Origin: Xanthomonas nasturtii
Lineage (GTDB): Bacteria; Pseudomonadota; Gammaproteobacteria; Xanthomonadales; Xanthomonadaceae
Direction: 5' to 3'
Assembly: GCF_001660815.1 (NCBI RefSeq)
Contig: NZ_LYMI01000029.1
Coordinates: 1-50,041, forward strand
DNA: 50,041 nucleotides
Shown: one piece after another, positions 43,619-50,041 of the stretch
Position numbering within the stretch: the first letter of the stretch is position 1
Layout: each line of letters starts with the position of its first letter
Notes under the pieces: model-generated
Told to the model about the DNA's origin: nothing
What the model saw: only the letters and a program-made list of their open reading frames with translations
Database searches by the model: none
Translations under genes and position numbers: made by a program

Positions 43619-45268
43619 GTGCGCGACAAGTACGTCCAGCGCGACTGGCAACCCCACGAGAAACCCACCCTGCCGGGGTCGGCCTCCACGCCGCTGCACC
43701 CCACCCGGCGGCGCATCCAGTACGGGCTGGTGGGCGTGGTGGTGGCGCTCACCGGTGGGCTGAGCAACGCGCTGGTCACCGCCAACCTGACCTATCTGCA
43801 AGGCACCCTGGGCGCCTCCACCACCGCAATGGCCTGGCTGCCGGCCGCCTACGTGATGACCAACATGTCGGCCAACCTGTTGCTGGTGAAGTTTCGCCAG
43901 CAGTTCGGGTTGCGCCGGTTCACCGAAATTTTTCTGGCGCTGTACGCGCTCATTGCCTTTGCGCACCTGTTCGTGCACAGCCTGAGCTCGGCGATCACCG
44001 TGCGTGCTGCGCATGGGCTGGTGGGCGCGGCGCTCAGTTCGCTGGGCCTGTATTACGTGATCCAGGCATTCCCGAACAAATACCGGCTCAAGGCGGTGGT
44101 TTTGGGCCTGGGCATGACCCAGCTGGCGTTGCCGCTGGCGCGGGTGTTTTCCACCGACCTGCTGGAATTTGGCGAGTGGCAGGGCCTGTACCTGTTCGAG
44201 TGCGGGCTGGCGGTATTCGCGCTGGCCTGCGTGCTGGCGCTCAAGCTGCCGCCAAGCGACCGCTATCGCGTGTTCGAGCCATTGGATTTCCTCACCTTCA
44301 GCCTGTTTGCCGCCGGCGCGGCCGGCCTGGCTGCGGTGCTCTCGCTCGGACGCTTGTTGTGGTGGACCAGCACGCCATGGCTGGGCGTGGTGCTGGCGGC
44401 CTCCATCGTGCTGCTGTGCACGGCCGCATGGATCGAGCACAACCGCCGCAACCCGATGATCAACACGCGCTGGCTGGCCAGCGGCGACATGCTGCGGCTG
44501 GGCCTGGCGATCCTGTTGATCCGGCTGGTGCTGTCCGAGCAGAGCACCGGCGCGATCGGCTTCTTCCAGACCCTGGGCCTGGCCAACACGCAGCTGCAGA
44601 CCTTGTTCGCGCTGATGCTGATGGGCGCGGTGGTGGGCGTGGCCGCCAGCGCGTGGCTGATCAACCCGGCACGGGTGGCCGAACATCTGATCATCGCCGT
44701 GGCGGCCATCTGCACCGGTTGCTTCATGGACGCCGACGCCACCAGCCTCACCCGGCCGGAGCAGATGTACCTCAGCCAGTTCCTGCTCGCCTTCGGCAGC
44801 ACGTTTTTCATTGGCCCGGCGATGGTGGCCGGGCTTGGCCGGGTGATTGCGCAGCCCGGCAACCTGATCAGTTTCATCGTGCTGTTCGGCATGGCACAGA
44901 ACATGGGCGGCCTGCTCGGCAGCGCCCTGCTCGGCACGGTGCAGGTAGTGCGCGAGAAATACCATTCCAGCCAGTTGGTCGAGCATCTGGTACTGACCGA
45001 CCCGCAGGTGGCCGCACGCGTGCAGGCCTATGCCAGCGTGTACGGCCGCAGCATCGGCGACCCGGCGCTACGTCAGGCCCAAGGCATACGCACGCTGGGC
45101 GGCATCGCCACGCGCGAAGCCAACGTCCTGGCCTATAACGACGTGTTCCTGTTGATCGGTTGCATCGCCATCGCCACCGGCGTGTGGATCCTGTCCGTGC
45201 TGGTGTGGCGCCGCTATCTGCGCCCACCGGTGTCGCCCCCTGCTCCTGCCCCCACTGCGCGCCCATGA
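43619..45268 (+). CDS. MFS transporter of the EmrB/DHA2 type
   Basis: A 549-residue inner-membrane proton-drug antiporter with about 14 hydrophobic segments. The first helix region contains [31 protein letters not shown], followed by [30 protein letters not shown], equivalent to the DHA2 motif in which an AWV.tsY.l..a segment precedes the loop. Start is GTG 43619; the N-terminal 35 residues are polar. The stop overlaps the ATG of an HlyD/EmrA-like adaptor gene (ATGA), the standard emrAB-like pair, though here the transporter comes first. An outer-membrane factor gene is not in the window. Substrates are unknown, so drug or phenolic export is a family-level guess. Confidence 0.9.
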   Translation: MRDKYVQRDWQPHEKPTLPGSASTPLHPTRRRIQYGLVGVVVALTGGLSNALVTANLTYLQGTLGASTTAMAWLPAAYVMTNMSANLLLVKFRQQFGLRRFTEIFLALYALIAFAHLFVHSLSSAITVRAAHGLVGAALSSLGLYYVIQAFPNKYRLKAVVLGLGMTQLALPLARVFSTDLLEFGEWQGLYLFECGLAVFALACVLALKLPPSDRYRVFEPLDFLTFSLFAAGAAGLAAVLSLGRLLWWTSTPWLGVVLAASIVLLCTAAWIEHNRRNPMINTRWLASGDMLRLGLAILLIRLVLSEQSTGAIGFFQTLGLANTQLQTLFALMLMGAVVGVAASAWLINPARVAEHLIIAVAAICTGCFMDADATSLTRPEQMYLSQFLLAFGSTFFIGPAMVAGLGRVIAQPGNLISFIVLFGMAQNMGGLLGSALLGTVQVVREKYHSSQLVEHLVLTDPQVAARVQAYASVYGRSIGDPALRQAQGIRTLGGIATREANVLAYNDVFLLIGCIAIATGVWILSVLVWRRYLRPPVSPPAPAPTARP

Positions 45269-46350
45269 ATACACCAGCAGAGTCTTCCCCGCTTGCCGAC
45301 CGCCAACGTCGTCGCCGTCGCATCGCCGGTGTGGTCGGCTTCGGCGGGCTCGCACTGATCGGCGTATTGCTGGTGCTGTATGCATGGCGGCTGCCGCCGT
45401 TCGTCAGTGCGATCGAACGCACCGAAAATGCGTTGGTGCATGGGCAGATCACGGTGATTGCCCCGCAGGTGAGCGGCTATGTCACCGAAGTGCCGGTGCA
45501 GGATTTTGCACACGTCACGCGCGGCCAGTTGCTGGCACGCATCGACGACCGCATCTACGCCCAGCAATTCGAACAGGCCAAGGCGCAGGTGCAGACTGCG
45601 CAGGCCAATCTTGCCAACTGGGACCAGCAACGGCATAGCGCCGAGGCAACGATCGCCGAGCAGCGTGCGGCGCTGAGCAGCAACCAGGCCCAGCGCGACC
45701 GCACCCGTTCGGCCTATGCACGCACGCAACAGCTGGCCAGCCAGCAACTCGTATCCGAGCAGGATCGCGACACCGCCTTCGCCGCACGCGCGCAGGCCGA
45801 TGCCGGCGTGGCACAGGCACGCGCCGCACTGCAGGCTGCCGAAGAAAACGCACGCAGCGTCACCGTCAACCGCGCCGCGCTGGAAGCGGCGGTGGCCAAT
45901 GCGCAGGCCGCCGTGCAGCTGGCGCAGATCAACCTGGACAACACGCGCATCCTGGCCCCGCGCGACGGCCAGCTCGGCCAGCTTGGCGTGCGCCAGGGCG
46001 CCTATGTCACCAACGGCACGCAGCTGATGTCGCTGGTACCGGACACGCTGTGGGTCGTGGCCAATTTCAAGGAAACCCAGATGGCGGAGATTCGCGTGGG
46101 CCAGCGCGCCAGCTTCACCGTGGACGCGCTGGACAACGCGCGCCTGCACGGCCGCGTGCAGGAGATTTCGCCGGCCGCCGGTTCGGAATTCAGCGTGCTG
46201 CCGGCCGATAACGCCACCGGCAATTTCGTCAAGATTGCCCAGCGCATTCCACTGCGCATCAGCGTCGACCCGGACCAGCCGCTGGCACCGCGGTTGCGGC
46301 CAGGCATGTCGGTGGTGGTGGCGGTCGATACCGATAGCGCCGCCGACTGA
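45265..46350 (+). CDS. HlyD/EmrA-family membrane-fusion protein
   Basis: A 361-residue periplasmic adaptor. One transmembrane helix (about 22-42) follows a basic stretch RQRRRRR. The lipoyl half-motif TVIAPQVSGYVTEVPVQDFAHVTRGQLLARID is near residue 62. A long alpha-helical hairpin (about 95-220), rich in Ala and Gln, follows. The second lipoyl half, NTRILAPRDGQLGQLGVRQGAYVTNG, comes next, then a beta-barrel domain. It would link the MFS pump encoded immediately upstream (4-bp overlap) with an outer-membrane channel. The end of the frame, VVVAVDTDSAAD, is normal. No terminator was found before the next gene, 162 bp on. Confidence 0.92.
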   Translation: MNTPAESSPLADRQRRRRRIAGVVGFGGLALIGVLLVLYAWRLPPFVSAIERTENALVHGQITVIAPQVSGYVTEVPVQDFAHVTRGQLLARIDDRIYAQQFEQAKAQVQTAQANLANWDQQRHSAEATIAEQRAALSSNQAQRDRTRSAYARTQQLASQQLVSEQDRDTAFAARAQADAGVAQARAALQAAEENARSVTVNRAALEAAVANAQAAVQLAQINLDNTRILAPRDGQLGQLGVRQGAYVTNGTQLMSLVPDTLWVVANFKETQMAEIRVGQRASFTVDALDNARLHGRVQEISPAAGSEFSVLPADNATGNFVKIAQRIPLRISVDPDQPLAPRLRPGMSVVVAVDTDSAAD

Positions 46351-46512
46351 GCGCTGTTGCCGCCATGCGGTCGGCGAATCATCAGGCAGACGTGGACGGT
46401 ATCGAGAGCCCGGGTCTGGTTCCGGGCGATGCGTCCATGCGCCAATCGCGCTGACCTCGCAAGTGGCGCTCGTCTGCCTGCCGCTCGCAGACGATGCCGT
46501 TATCATGCGTCG

Positions 46513-47013
46513 ATGCCCTCCCCACCGACGCTTCCTTTGCACTGGCAGCAGTTGCGCTTTGCGCAGCTGAGCACGACGCAGTTGTATGCGCTGCTGCGGC
46601 TGCGCACGGACGTGTTCGTGGTGGAGCAGCACTGCGCCTACCCGGAGCTGGATGGCAAGGATATCGATCCCGGTGTGCTGCACGTGCTGGGCAGCAGCGA
46701 CACCGCCGAGCTGGCTGCCTACCTGCGCGTGCTGCCGCCGGGGCTGAGCTATCCCGAACCCAGCATCGGCCGCGTGGTCATCGCTGCCGCGTATCGCGGT
46801 ACCGGACTGGCGCACACGCTGTTGCGCGAAGGTATCCGCATGCTGCACGCACACTGGCCCGCTAGCGCCATCCAACTCGGCGCGCAGGCGCATCTGCAAT
46901 CGTTCTACGCAGCACATGGGTTTGCGCCCGCATCCGCGCCGTATCTGGAAGACGGTATCCCCCATCTCGACATGCTGCGCCCTGCCGGCGCGGCCCCTTT
47001 GGAGCTTGCATGA
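46513..47013 (+). CDS. ElaA-type GNAT acetyltransferase
   Basis: A 166-residue cytoplasmic GNAT-fold protein. LYALLRLRTDVFVVEQHCAYPELDGKDID is the hallmark N-terminus of ElaA proteins. The acetyl-CoA-binding strand and loop read IGRVVIAAAYRGTGLAHTLLREG (the R/Q-x-x-G-x-G/A pattern), and LGAQAHLQSFYAAHGFAP is the conserved C-terminal part. The acceptor substrate is unknown. ATG 46513 is used. Its stop overlaps the deaminase ATG (ATGA), so the two are coupled in translation, perhaps in nucleobase or amine metabolism, which is only inferred. Confidence 0.88.
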   Translation: MPSPPTLPLHWQQLRFAQLSTTQLYALLRLRTDVFVVEQHCAYPELDGKDIDPGVLHVLGSSDTAELAAYLRVLPPGLSYPEPSIGRVVIAAAYRGTGLAHTLLREGIRMLHAHWPASAIQLGAQAHLQSFYAAHGFAPASAPYLEDGIPHLDMLRPAGAAPLELA

Positions 47014-47465
47014 TCACCACCCCCGACTACCGCGCCCTGCTCGACACCGCCATTGCCGAGGCCCGCCAAGGGCTGGCCGAAGGCGGCATCCCGATCGGTG
47101 CCGCGCTGTATCACAACGACGGGCGCCTGCTCGGCTGCGGCCACAACCGCCGCGTGCAGGAAAACGATCCGTCCGTGCATGGCGAAACCGATGCCTTCCG
47201 CAAGGCCGGCCGTCAGCGCCGTTACAAGGACACCATCATGGTCACCACGCTGGCGCCGTGCTGGTACTGCAGCGGACTGGTGCGTCAGTTCAATATCGGC
47301 ACGGTGGTGGTGGGCGAATCGGTCACCTTCCAGGGCGGCATCGCCTGGTTGCGCGAGCATGGCGTCAACGTGATCGATCTGCAGAGCCAGGAATGCATCG
47401 ATCTGCTGGGTGGCTATATTTCCGCCAATCCGGATGTGTGGAACGAGGATATCGGCGAGGATTGA
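47010..47465 (+). CDS. Nucleoside deaminase, cytosine deaminase (Fcy1-like)
   Basis: A 151-residue zinc deaminase. Zinc ligands are H57 in HGE (with the proton-shuttling E59) and C84, C87 in LAPCWYC. The order and the flanking residues (RRYKDTIMVTTLAPC, VVVGESVTFQGG, and the last residues NPDVWNEDIGE) resemble the yeast cytosine deaminase Fcy1 more than TadA or the E. coli CodA type. Likely reaction: cytosine to uracil plus ammonia; related bacterial enzymes deaminate other bases, so the substrate is probable only. It overlaps the ElaA-like gene by 4 bp, and a strong bidirectional terminator follows 140 bp after. Confidence 0.86.
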   Translation: MITTPDYRALLDTAIAEARQGLAEGGIPIGAALYHNDGRLLGCGHNRRVQENDPSVHGETDAFRKAGRQRRYKDTIMVTTLAPCWYCSGLVRQFNIGTVVVGESVTFQGGIAWLREHGVNVIDLQSQECIDLLGGYISANPDVWNEDIGED

Positions 47466-47606
47466 GATCAGCGCTAATGCAGTTACGCAGCCGTACGCTG
47501 TGACAGGCAACGAGTAATACCACTTCGCGATTGGCGCTGCTGTTTAGCCTGAGTCACAGTGCAGATCTACCCCAAGGCAGTCTCGGCCACAGTGCATGCT
47601 GCAAAC

Positions 47607-47635
47607 AAAACGACCCGCCAATGGCGGGTCGTTTT
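47607..47635. terminator. Bidirectional intrinsic terminator between deaminase gene and hslU
   Basis: A perfect 13-bp stem: AAAACGACCCGCC (47607-47619) pairs with 47623-47635, with a 3-nt loop. The A/T ends give a T-tract on both strands. It lies about 30 bp after the hslU stop and between convergent genes. Confidence 0.92.
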
Positions 47636-47665
47636 GATCCGTGCGCACGTTGCCGTGCAACGCCG

Positions 47666-49033
47666 TCAGAGGATATAGCGGCTCAGGTCCGGGTCCTGCA
47701 CCAGCTCGCCCAACTGTGCGTCTACGTAGGCCGCGTCCACAGTGACGCTCTGCCCATCGCGGTCCGGCGCCTCGTAGCTCAACACGTCGAGCAGACGCTC
47801 CAGCACCGTGTGCAGGCGACGCGCGCCGATATTTTCCTGGCGTTCGTTCACCTGCGCTGCGATCTCGGCAAGACGATCCACCGCATCGGAGGCGAACGTC
47901 AGCGACACGCCCTCGGTCTGCAACAAGGCCTCGTACTGCTTGATCAACGCCGCCTTGGGCTCGGTGAGGATGCGCACGAAGTCGGCCTTGGTCAGCGCGG
48001 TCAATTCCACCCGGATTGGGAAGCGGCCCTGCAATTCGGGAATCAGATCGCTGGGCTTGGCCAGATGGAACGCGCCCGATGCAATGAACAGGATGTGGTC
48101 GGTCTTGACCGTGCCGTACTTGGTCGACACGTTGGAGCCTTCCACCAGCGGCAGCAAATCGCGCTGCACGCCTTCGCGGCTGACATCGCCACCGTTGGAG
48201 CCGGCTTCGCCGCGCTTTGCCACCTTGTCGATCTCATCGATGAACACGATGCCGTGCTGTTCGCAGGCCTCGATCGCCGCGGTGCGCACGTCGTCTTCGT
48301 TGACCAGCTTGCCGGCCTCTTCTTCGATCAACAGCGGGCGCGCGGCCTTGATGGTGAGCTTGCGTTTCTGCGACTTGCCGCCACCGATGTTGGCGAACAT
48401 CTGCCGCAACTGCTGCCCCATTTCTTCCATGCCCGGCGGGGTCATGATGTCCATGCTGGCATTGACGGCCACTTCCAGTTCGATTTCGCGCTCGTCCAGC
48501 TCACCGTTGCGCAACATGCGGCGGAACTTGATGCGGGTTTCGTTGTCCTGCGACGACGGCTCGTTACGTGCCGCTTCCGGGTCGAAACCAATACCGGCAG
48601 CGCGGCGCGGCAGCAGCGCATCCAGGATGCGGTCTTCGGCGCGTTCTTCGGCCTGGTTGCGCACACGCACCTTGGCCTGCTCGCGATACAGCTTGACCGA
48701 GGTGTCGGCCAGATCGCGAATGATCTGCTCCACGTCCTTGCCGACATAGCCCACCTCGGTAAAGCGCGTGGCTTCGACCTTGACGAACGGCGCATTGGCC
48801 AGCGTTGCAAGCCGCCGCGCGATTTCGGTCTTGCCGACACCGGTGGGGCCGATCATCAGGATGTTCTTGGGCATCACTTCGTTGCGCAGTTCTTCGGGCA
48901 ACTGCATGCGGCGCCAGCGGTTACGCAGCGCGATGGCAACCGCGCGCTTGGCGTCGTGCTGGCCAACGATATGACGGTCGAGCTCCTGCACGATTTCGCG
49001 CGGAGTCATGGTGGCGGTATCGATAGTAGGCAT
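47666..49033 (-). CDS. hslU: ATP-dependent protease ATPase subunit HslU
   Basis: A 455-residue AAA+ unfoldase (ClpY) that feeds substrates to HslV. N-terminal [34 protein letters not shown] is typical. Walker A is [10 protein letters not shown] at residues 61-70, Walker B is [14 protein letters not shown], sensor and arginine-finger segments follow ([12 protein letters not shown]), and the C-terminal DLSRYIL inserts into HslV. The inserted I domain covers about residues 110-240. ATG 49033 is used; ATG 49009 is the alternative, and neither has a clear Shine-Dalgarno sequence because the upstream DNA is a repeat. hslV precedes it by 109 bp on the same strand, and a terminator follows. Confidence 0.96.
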   Translation of the reverse strand: MPTIDTATMTPREIVQELDRHIVGQHDAKRAVAIALRNRWRRMQLPEELRNEVMPKNILMIGPTGVGKTEIARRLATLANAPFVKVEATRFTEVGYVGKDVEQIIRDLADTSVKLYREQAKVRVRNQAEERAEDRILDALLPRRAAGIGFDPEAARNEPSSQDNETRIKFRRMLRNGELDEREIELEVAVNASMDIMTPPGMEEMGQQLRQMFANIGGGKSQKRKLTIKAARPLLIEEEAGKLVNEDDVRTAAIEACEQHGIVFIDEIDKVAKRGEAGSNGGDVSREGVQRDLLPLVEGSNVSTKYGTVKTDHILFIASGAFHLAKPSDLIPELQGRFPIRVELTALTKADFVRILTEPKAALIKQYEALLQTEGVSLTFASDAVDRLAEIAAQVNERQENIGARRLHTVLERLLDVLSYEAPDRDGQSVTVDAAYVDAQLGELVQDPDLSRYIL

Positions 49034-49142
49034 TGGGGAATCGAGAATTGGGGAAGGGGAATCGCAGGAGCAAAATCAAGAGCCTATGTCGTTGGAGTGG
49101 AGACGAAACCGCTGTAGCGATTCGCGCTTCCCCACTCCCGAT
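49034..49142. repeat. Inverted-arm repeat in the hslV-hslU gap
   Basis: The left arm (about 49033-49062) has GGGGAATCGAGAATTGGGG units, and the right arm (about 49118-49143) has GCGATTCGCGCTTCCCCACTCCCG, an imperfect inverted copy with about 55 bp between. It is of the same type as the elements at 23727 and 35130. It fills the whole hslV-hslU spacer and replaces the usual ribosome binding site before hslU. Confidence 0.65.
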
Positions 49143-49694
49143 TCAGAGCTCTTCAACCACCACATTGCGATTGGTGTAGATGCAGATATCGCCGGCGATA
49201 TTGATTGCTTCAACGGCAATCGTCTTGGCATCCAGCTCGGTGTGCGCGAGCAGCGCGCGTGCAGCGGACAAGGCGTACGAGCCGCCGGAACCGATCGCGA
49301 TGATGCCGTCTTCCGGCTCGATCACATCGCCGGTGCCGCTGATGATCAGCGAGGTTTCCTTGTCGGCCACCGCAAGCAATGCTTCGAGCTTGCCCAGGCG
49401 GCGCTCGGTGCGCCAATCCTTGGCCAGTTCCACTGCGGCGCGGGTCAATTGCCCGTGCTTGTCGAGCTTGGCTTCGAACAACTCGAACAAGGTAAACGCA
49501 TCGGCGGCTGCACCGGCGAAACCGGCCAGCACCTGACCCTCGCGCCCGAGCCGGCGCACCTTGCGCGCATTGCCCTTCATGACCGTATGGCCAAGGGTGA
49601 CCTGGCCATCGCCAGCGACGGCGACATGCCCACCACGTCGAACCGAAATGATGGTGGTGGCGTGAACGATATTGGGATTCTGGCTGGGGTCCAT
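49143..49694 (-). CDS. hslV: ATP-dependent protease peptidase subunit HslV
   Basis: A 183-residue proteasome-related threonine peptidase (ClpQ). The start at ATG 49694 is preceded by GGAGG. The first 12 residues ([12 protein letters not shown]) precede [19 protein letters not shown], so the catalytic Thr is internal and must be exposed by removing a propeptide, unlike E. coli, where only Met is removed. [35 protein letters not shown] and [16 protein letters not shown] complete the family signature. It forms two hexameric rings with HslU, encoded downstream, and degrades misfolded or regulatory proteins. Heat-shock control is usual for the operon, but I could not identify a sigma-32 promoter with certainty. 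Confidence 0.96.
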   Translation of the reverse strand: MDPSQNPNIVHATTIISVRRGGHVAVAGDGQVTLGHTVMKGNARKVRRLGREGQVLAGFAGAAADAFTLFELFEAKLDKHGQLTRAAVELAKDWRTERRLGKLEALLAVADKETSLIISGTGDVIEPEDGIIAIGSGGSYALSAARALLAHTELDAKTIAVEAINIAGDICIYTNRNVVVEEL

Positions 49695-49891
49695 GGGTCC
49701 TCCGGGGGTTTCCAAAGAGGTGGGGACGCCCCTGCCGGGTTCAAGCGCGCTGCGGCGAAGCGATGTACAGACACGACGCTGAGAAGCGACGCGACGCGAC
49801 GCATACGCTGCAGCGTCCCCGGACGCGCACAAAGCACTCGATCCGAAAGCAAGCCATCTAGCCCCTCTCCCATCGGGAGAGCAACTGTCTT

Positions 49892-49923
49892 GATCAACTG
49901 GCGGCGCTAGCCGCCAGTTGATC
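49892..49923. repeat. Perfect hairpin over the end of the IS110-type transposase gene
   Basis: An inverted repeat with 14-bp arms, GATCAACTGGCGGC (49892-49905) and its complement (49910-49923), has a 4-nt loop. It spans the last nine codons and the stop of the transposase gene. Without a T-tract it is not a classic terminator; it may belong to the subterminal structure of the element or block translation readthrough. Confidence 0.7.
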
Positions 49924-50041
49924 TCGCATCTTGGCGTTGAGGATGACCAATAATTTGCGCATCGCCGCCACGAGGGCGACCTTGCCCGCTTTGCCCTGCG
50001 TGCGTAGCCGCTGGTAAAACTCGCGCAGGGCCGGGTTGAAG
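49894..50041 (-). CDS. IS110-family transposase, C-terminal part (cut by window edge)
   Basis: The minus-strand frame is open from the window edge to TGA at 49896-49894, with 48 residues visible. The sequence [40 protein letters not shown] is the typical C-terminus of IS110-type (DEDD) transposases, in which the FY..L...GK..KVAL.A..RKLL..LNA pattern follows the catalytic serine region. The N-terminal RuvC-like domain lies outside the window, so completeness cannot be judged. The element borders hslV with no other gene between. Confidence 0.85.
   Translation of the reverse strand, partial: FNPALREFYQRLRTQGKAGKVALVAAMRKLLVILNAKMRDQLAASAAS

Overview
The window reads as chromosomal DNA of a Xanthomonas species. 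The evidence is its high G+C content, the protein families and gene orders (nadV with a NadM-Nudix fusion, mre-mrd-rlpA-dacC-lip, a secreted polygalacturonase) and the intergenic repeats with GGGATTCGGG-type arms. Most of it is core genome. Both edges cut through insertion-sequence transposase genes: an IS630-type C-terminus at 2-127 (+) and an IS110-type C-terminus at 49894-50041 (-). No rRNA, tRNA or CRISPR array was recognised.

Layout: 0.5-3.6 kb holds a VanZ-like membrane protein, an NDUFAF7-type methyltransferase and a folate pair (pteridine reductase, folK). 3.65-7.4 kb is a three-gene signalling operon: a CHASE3-like/PAS histidine kinase, a single-domain response regulator and a receiver-kinase-receiver hybrid. 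7.9-13.4 kb carries envelope and metabolic singletons: BON protein, Gfo/Idh/MocA oxidoreductase, short-type 6-phosphogluconate dehydrogenase, a secreted protein of unclear function, a glycine-zipper protein and a DUF2242 lipoprotein. 13.5-16.6 kb is an NAD salvage cluster: NadM-Nudix, NadV and a nucleotidyltransferase gene broken by an in-frame stop. The first two genes each have the same palindrome 27-28 bp upstream of the start codon.

16.8-20.0 kb holds a secreted endonuclease/phosphatase-family protein and the Prc protease. 20.4-36.3 kb is the long cell-wall block, mostly on the minus strand: mreB, mreC-mreD-mrdA-rodA, mltB-rlpA, dacC, ybeD-lipB-lipA. It is interrupted by a polygalacturonase gene (between rodA and mltB) and by an oppositely oriented LpxR-type outer-membrane enzyme gene (between dacC and ybeD). 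36.6-43.5 kb holds a PfkB-family kinase, a near-perfect 124-bp direct repeat, a HAD phosphatase with a lipoprotein, an M1 aminopeptidase lipoprotein, a diguanylate cyclase and ubiE. 43.6-47.5 kb is on the plus strand: an EmrB/EmrA-like efflux pair, then an ElaA-type acetyltransferase overlapping an Fcy1-like cytosine deaminase. hslV-hslU and the IS110 remnant close the window.

The observations most worth following up are the shared palindrome in front of the two NAD genes, the stop codon inside the catalytic motif of the adjacent nucleotidyltransferase gene, the extended MreC tail bounded by inverted G-rich/C-rich repeat arms, and the three-protein phosphorelay with a degenerate last receiver. 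I found no clear new defence or mobile system. The rest is ordinary Xanthomonas core genome.
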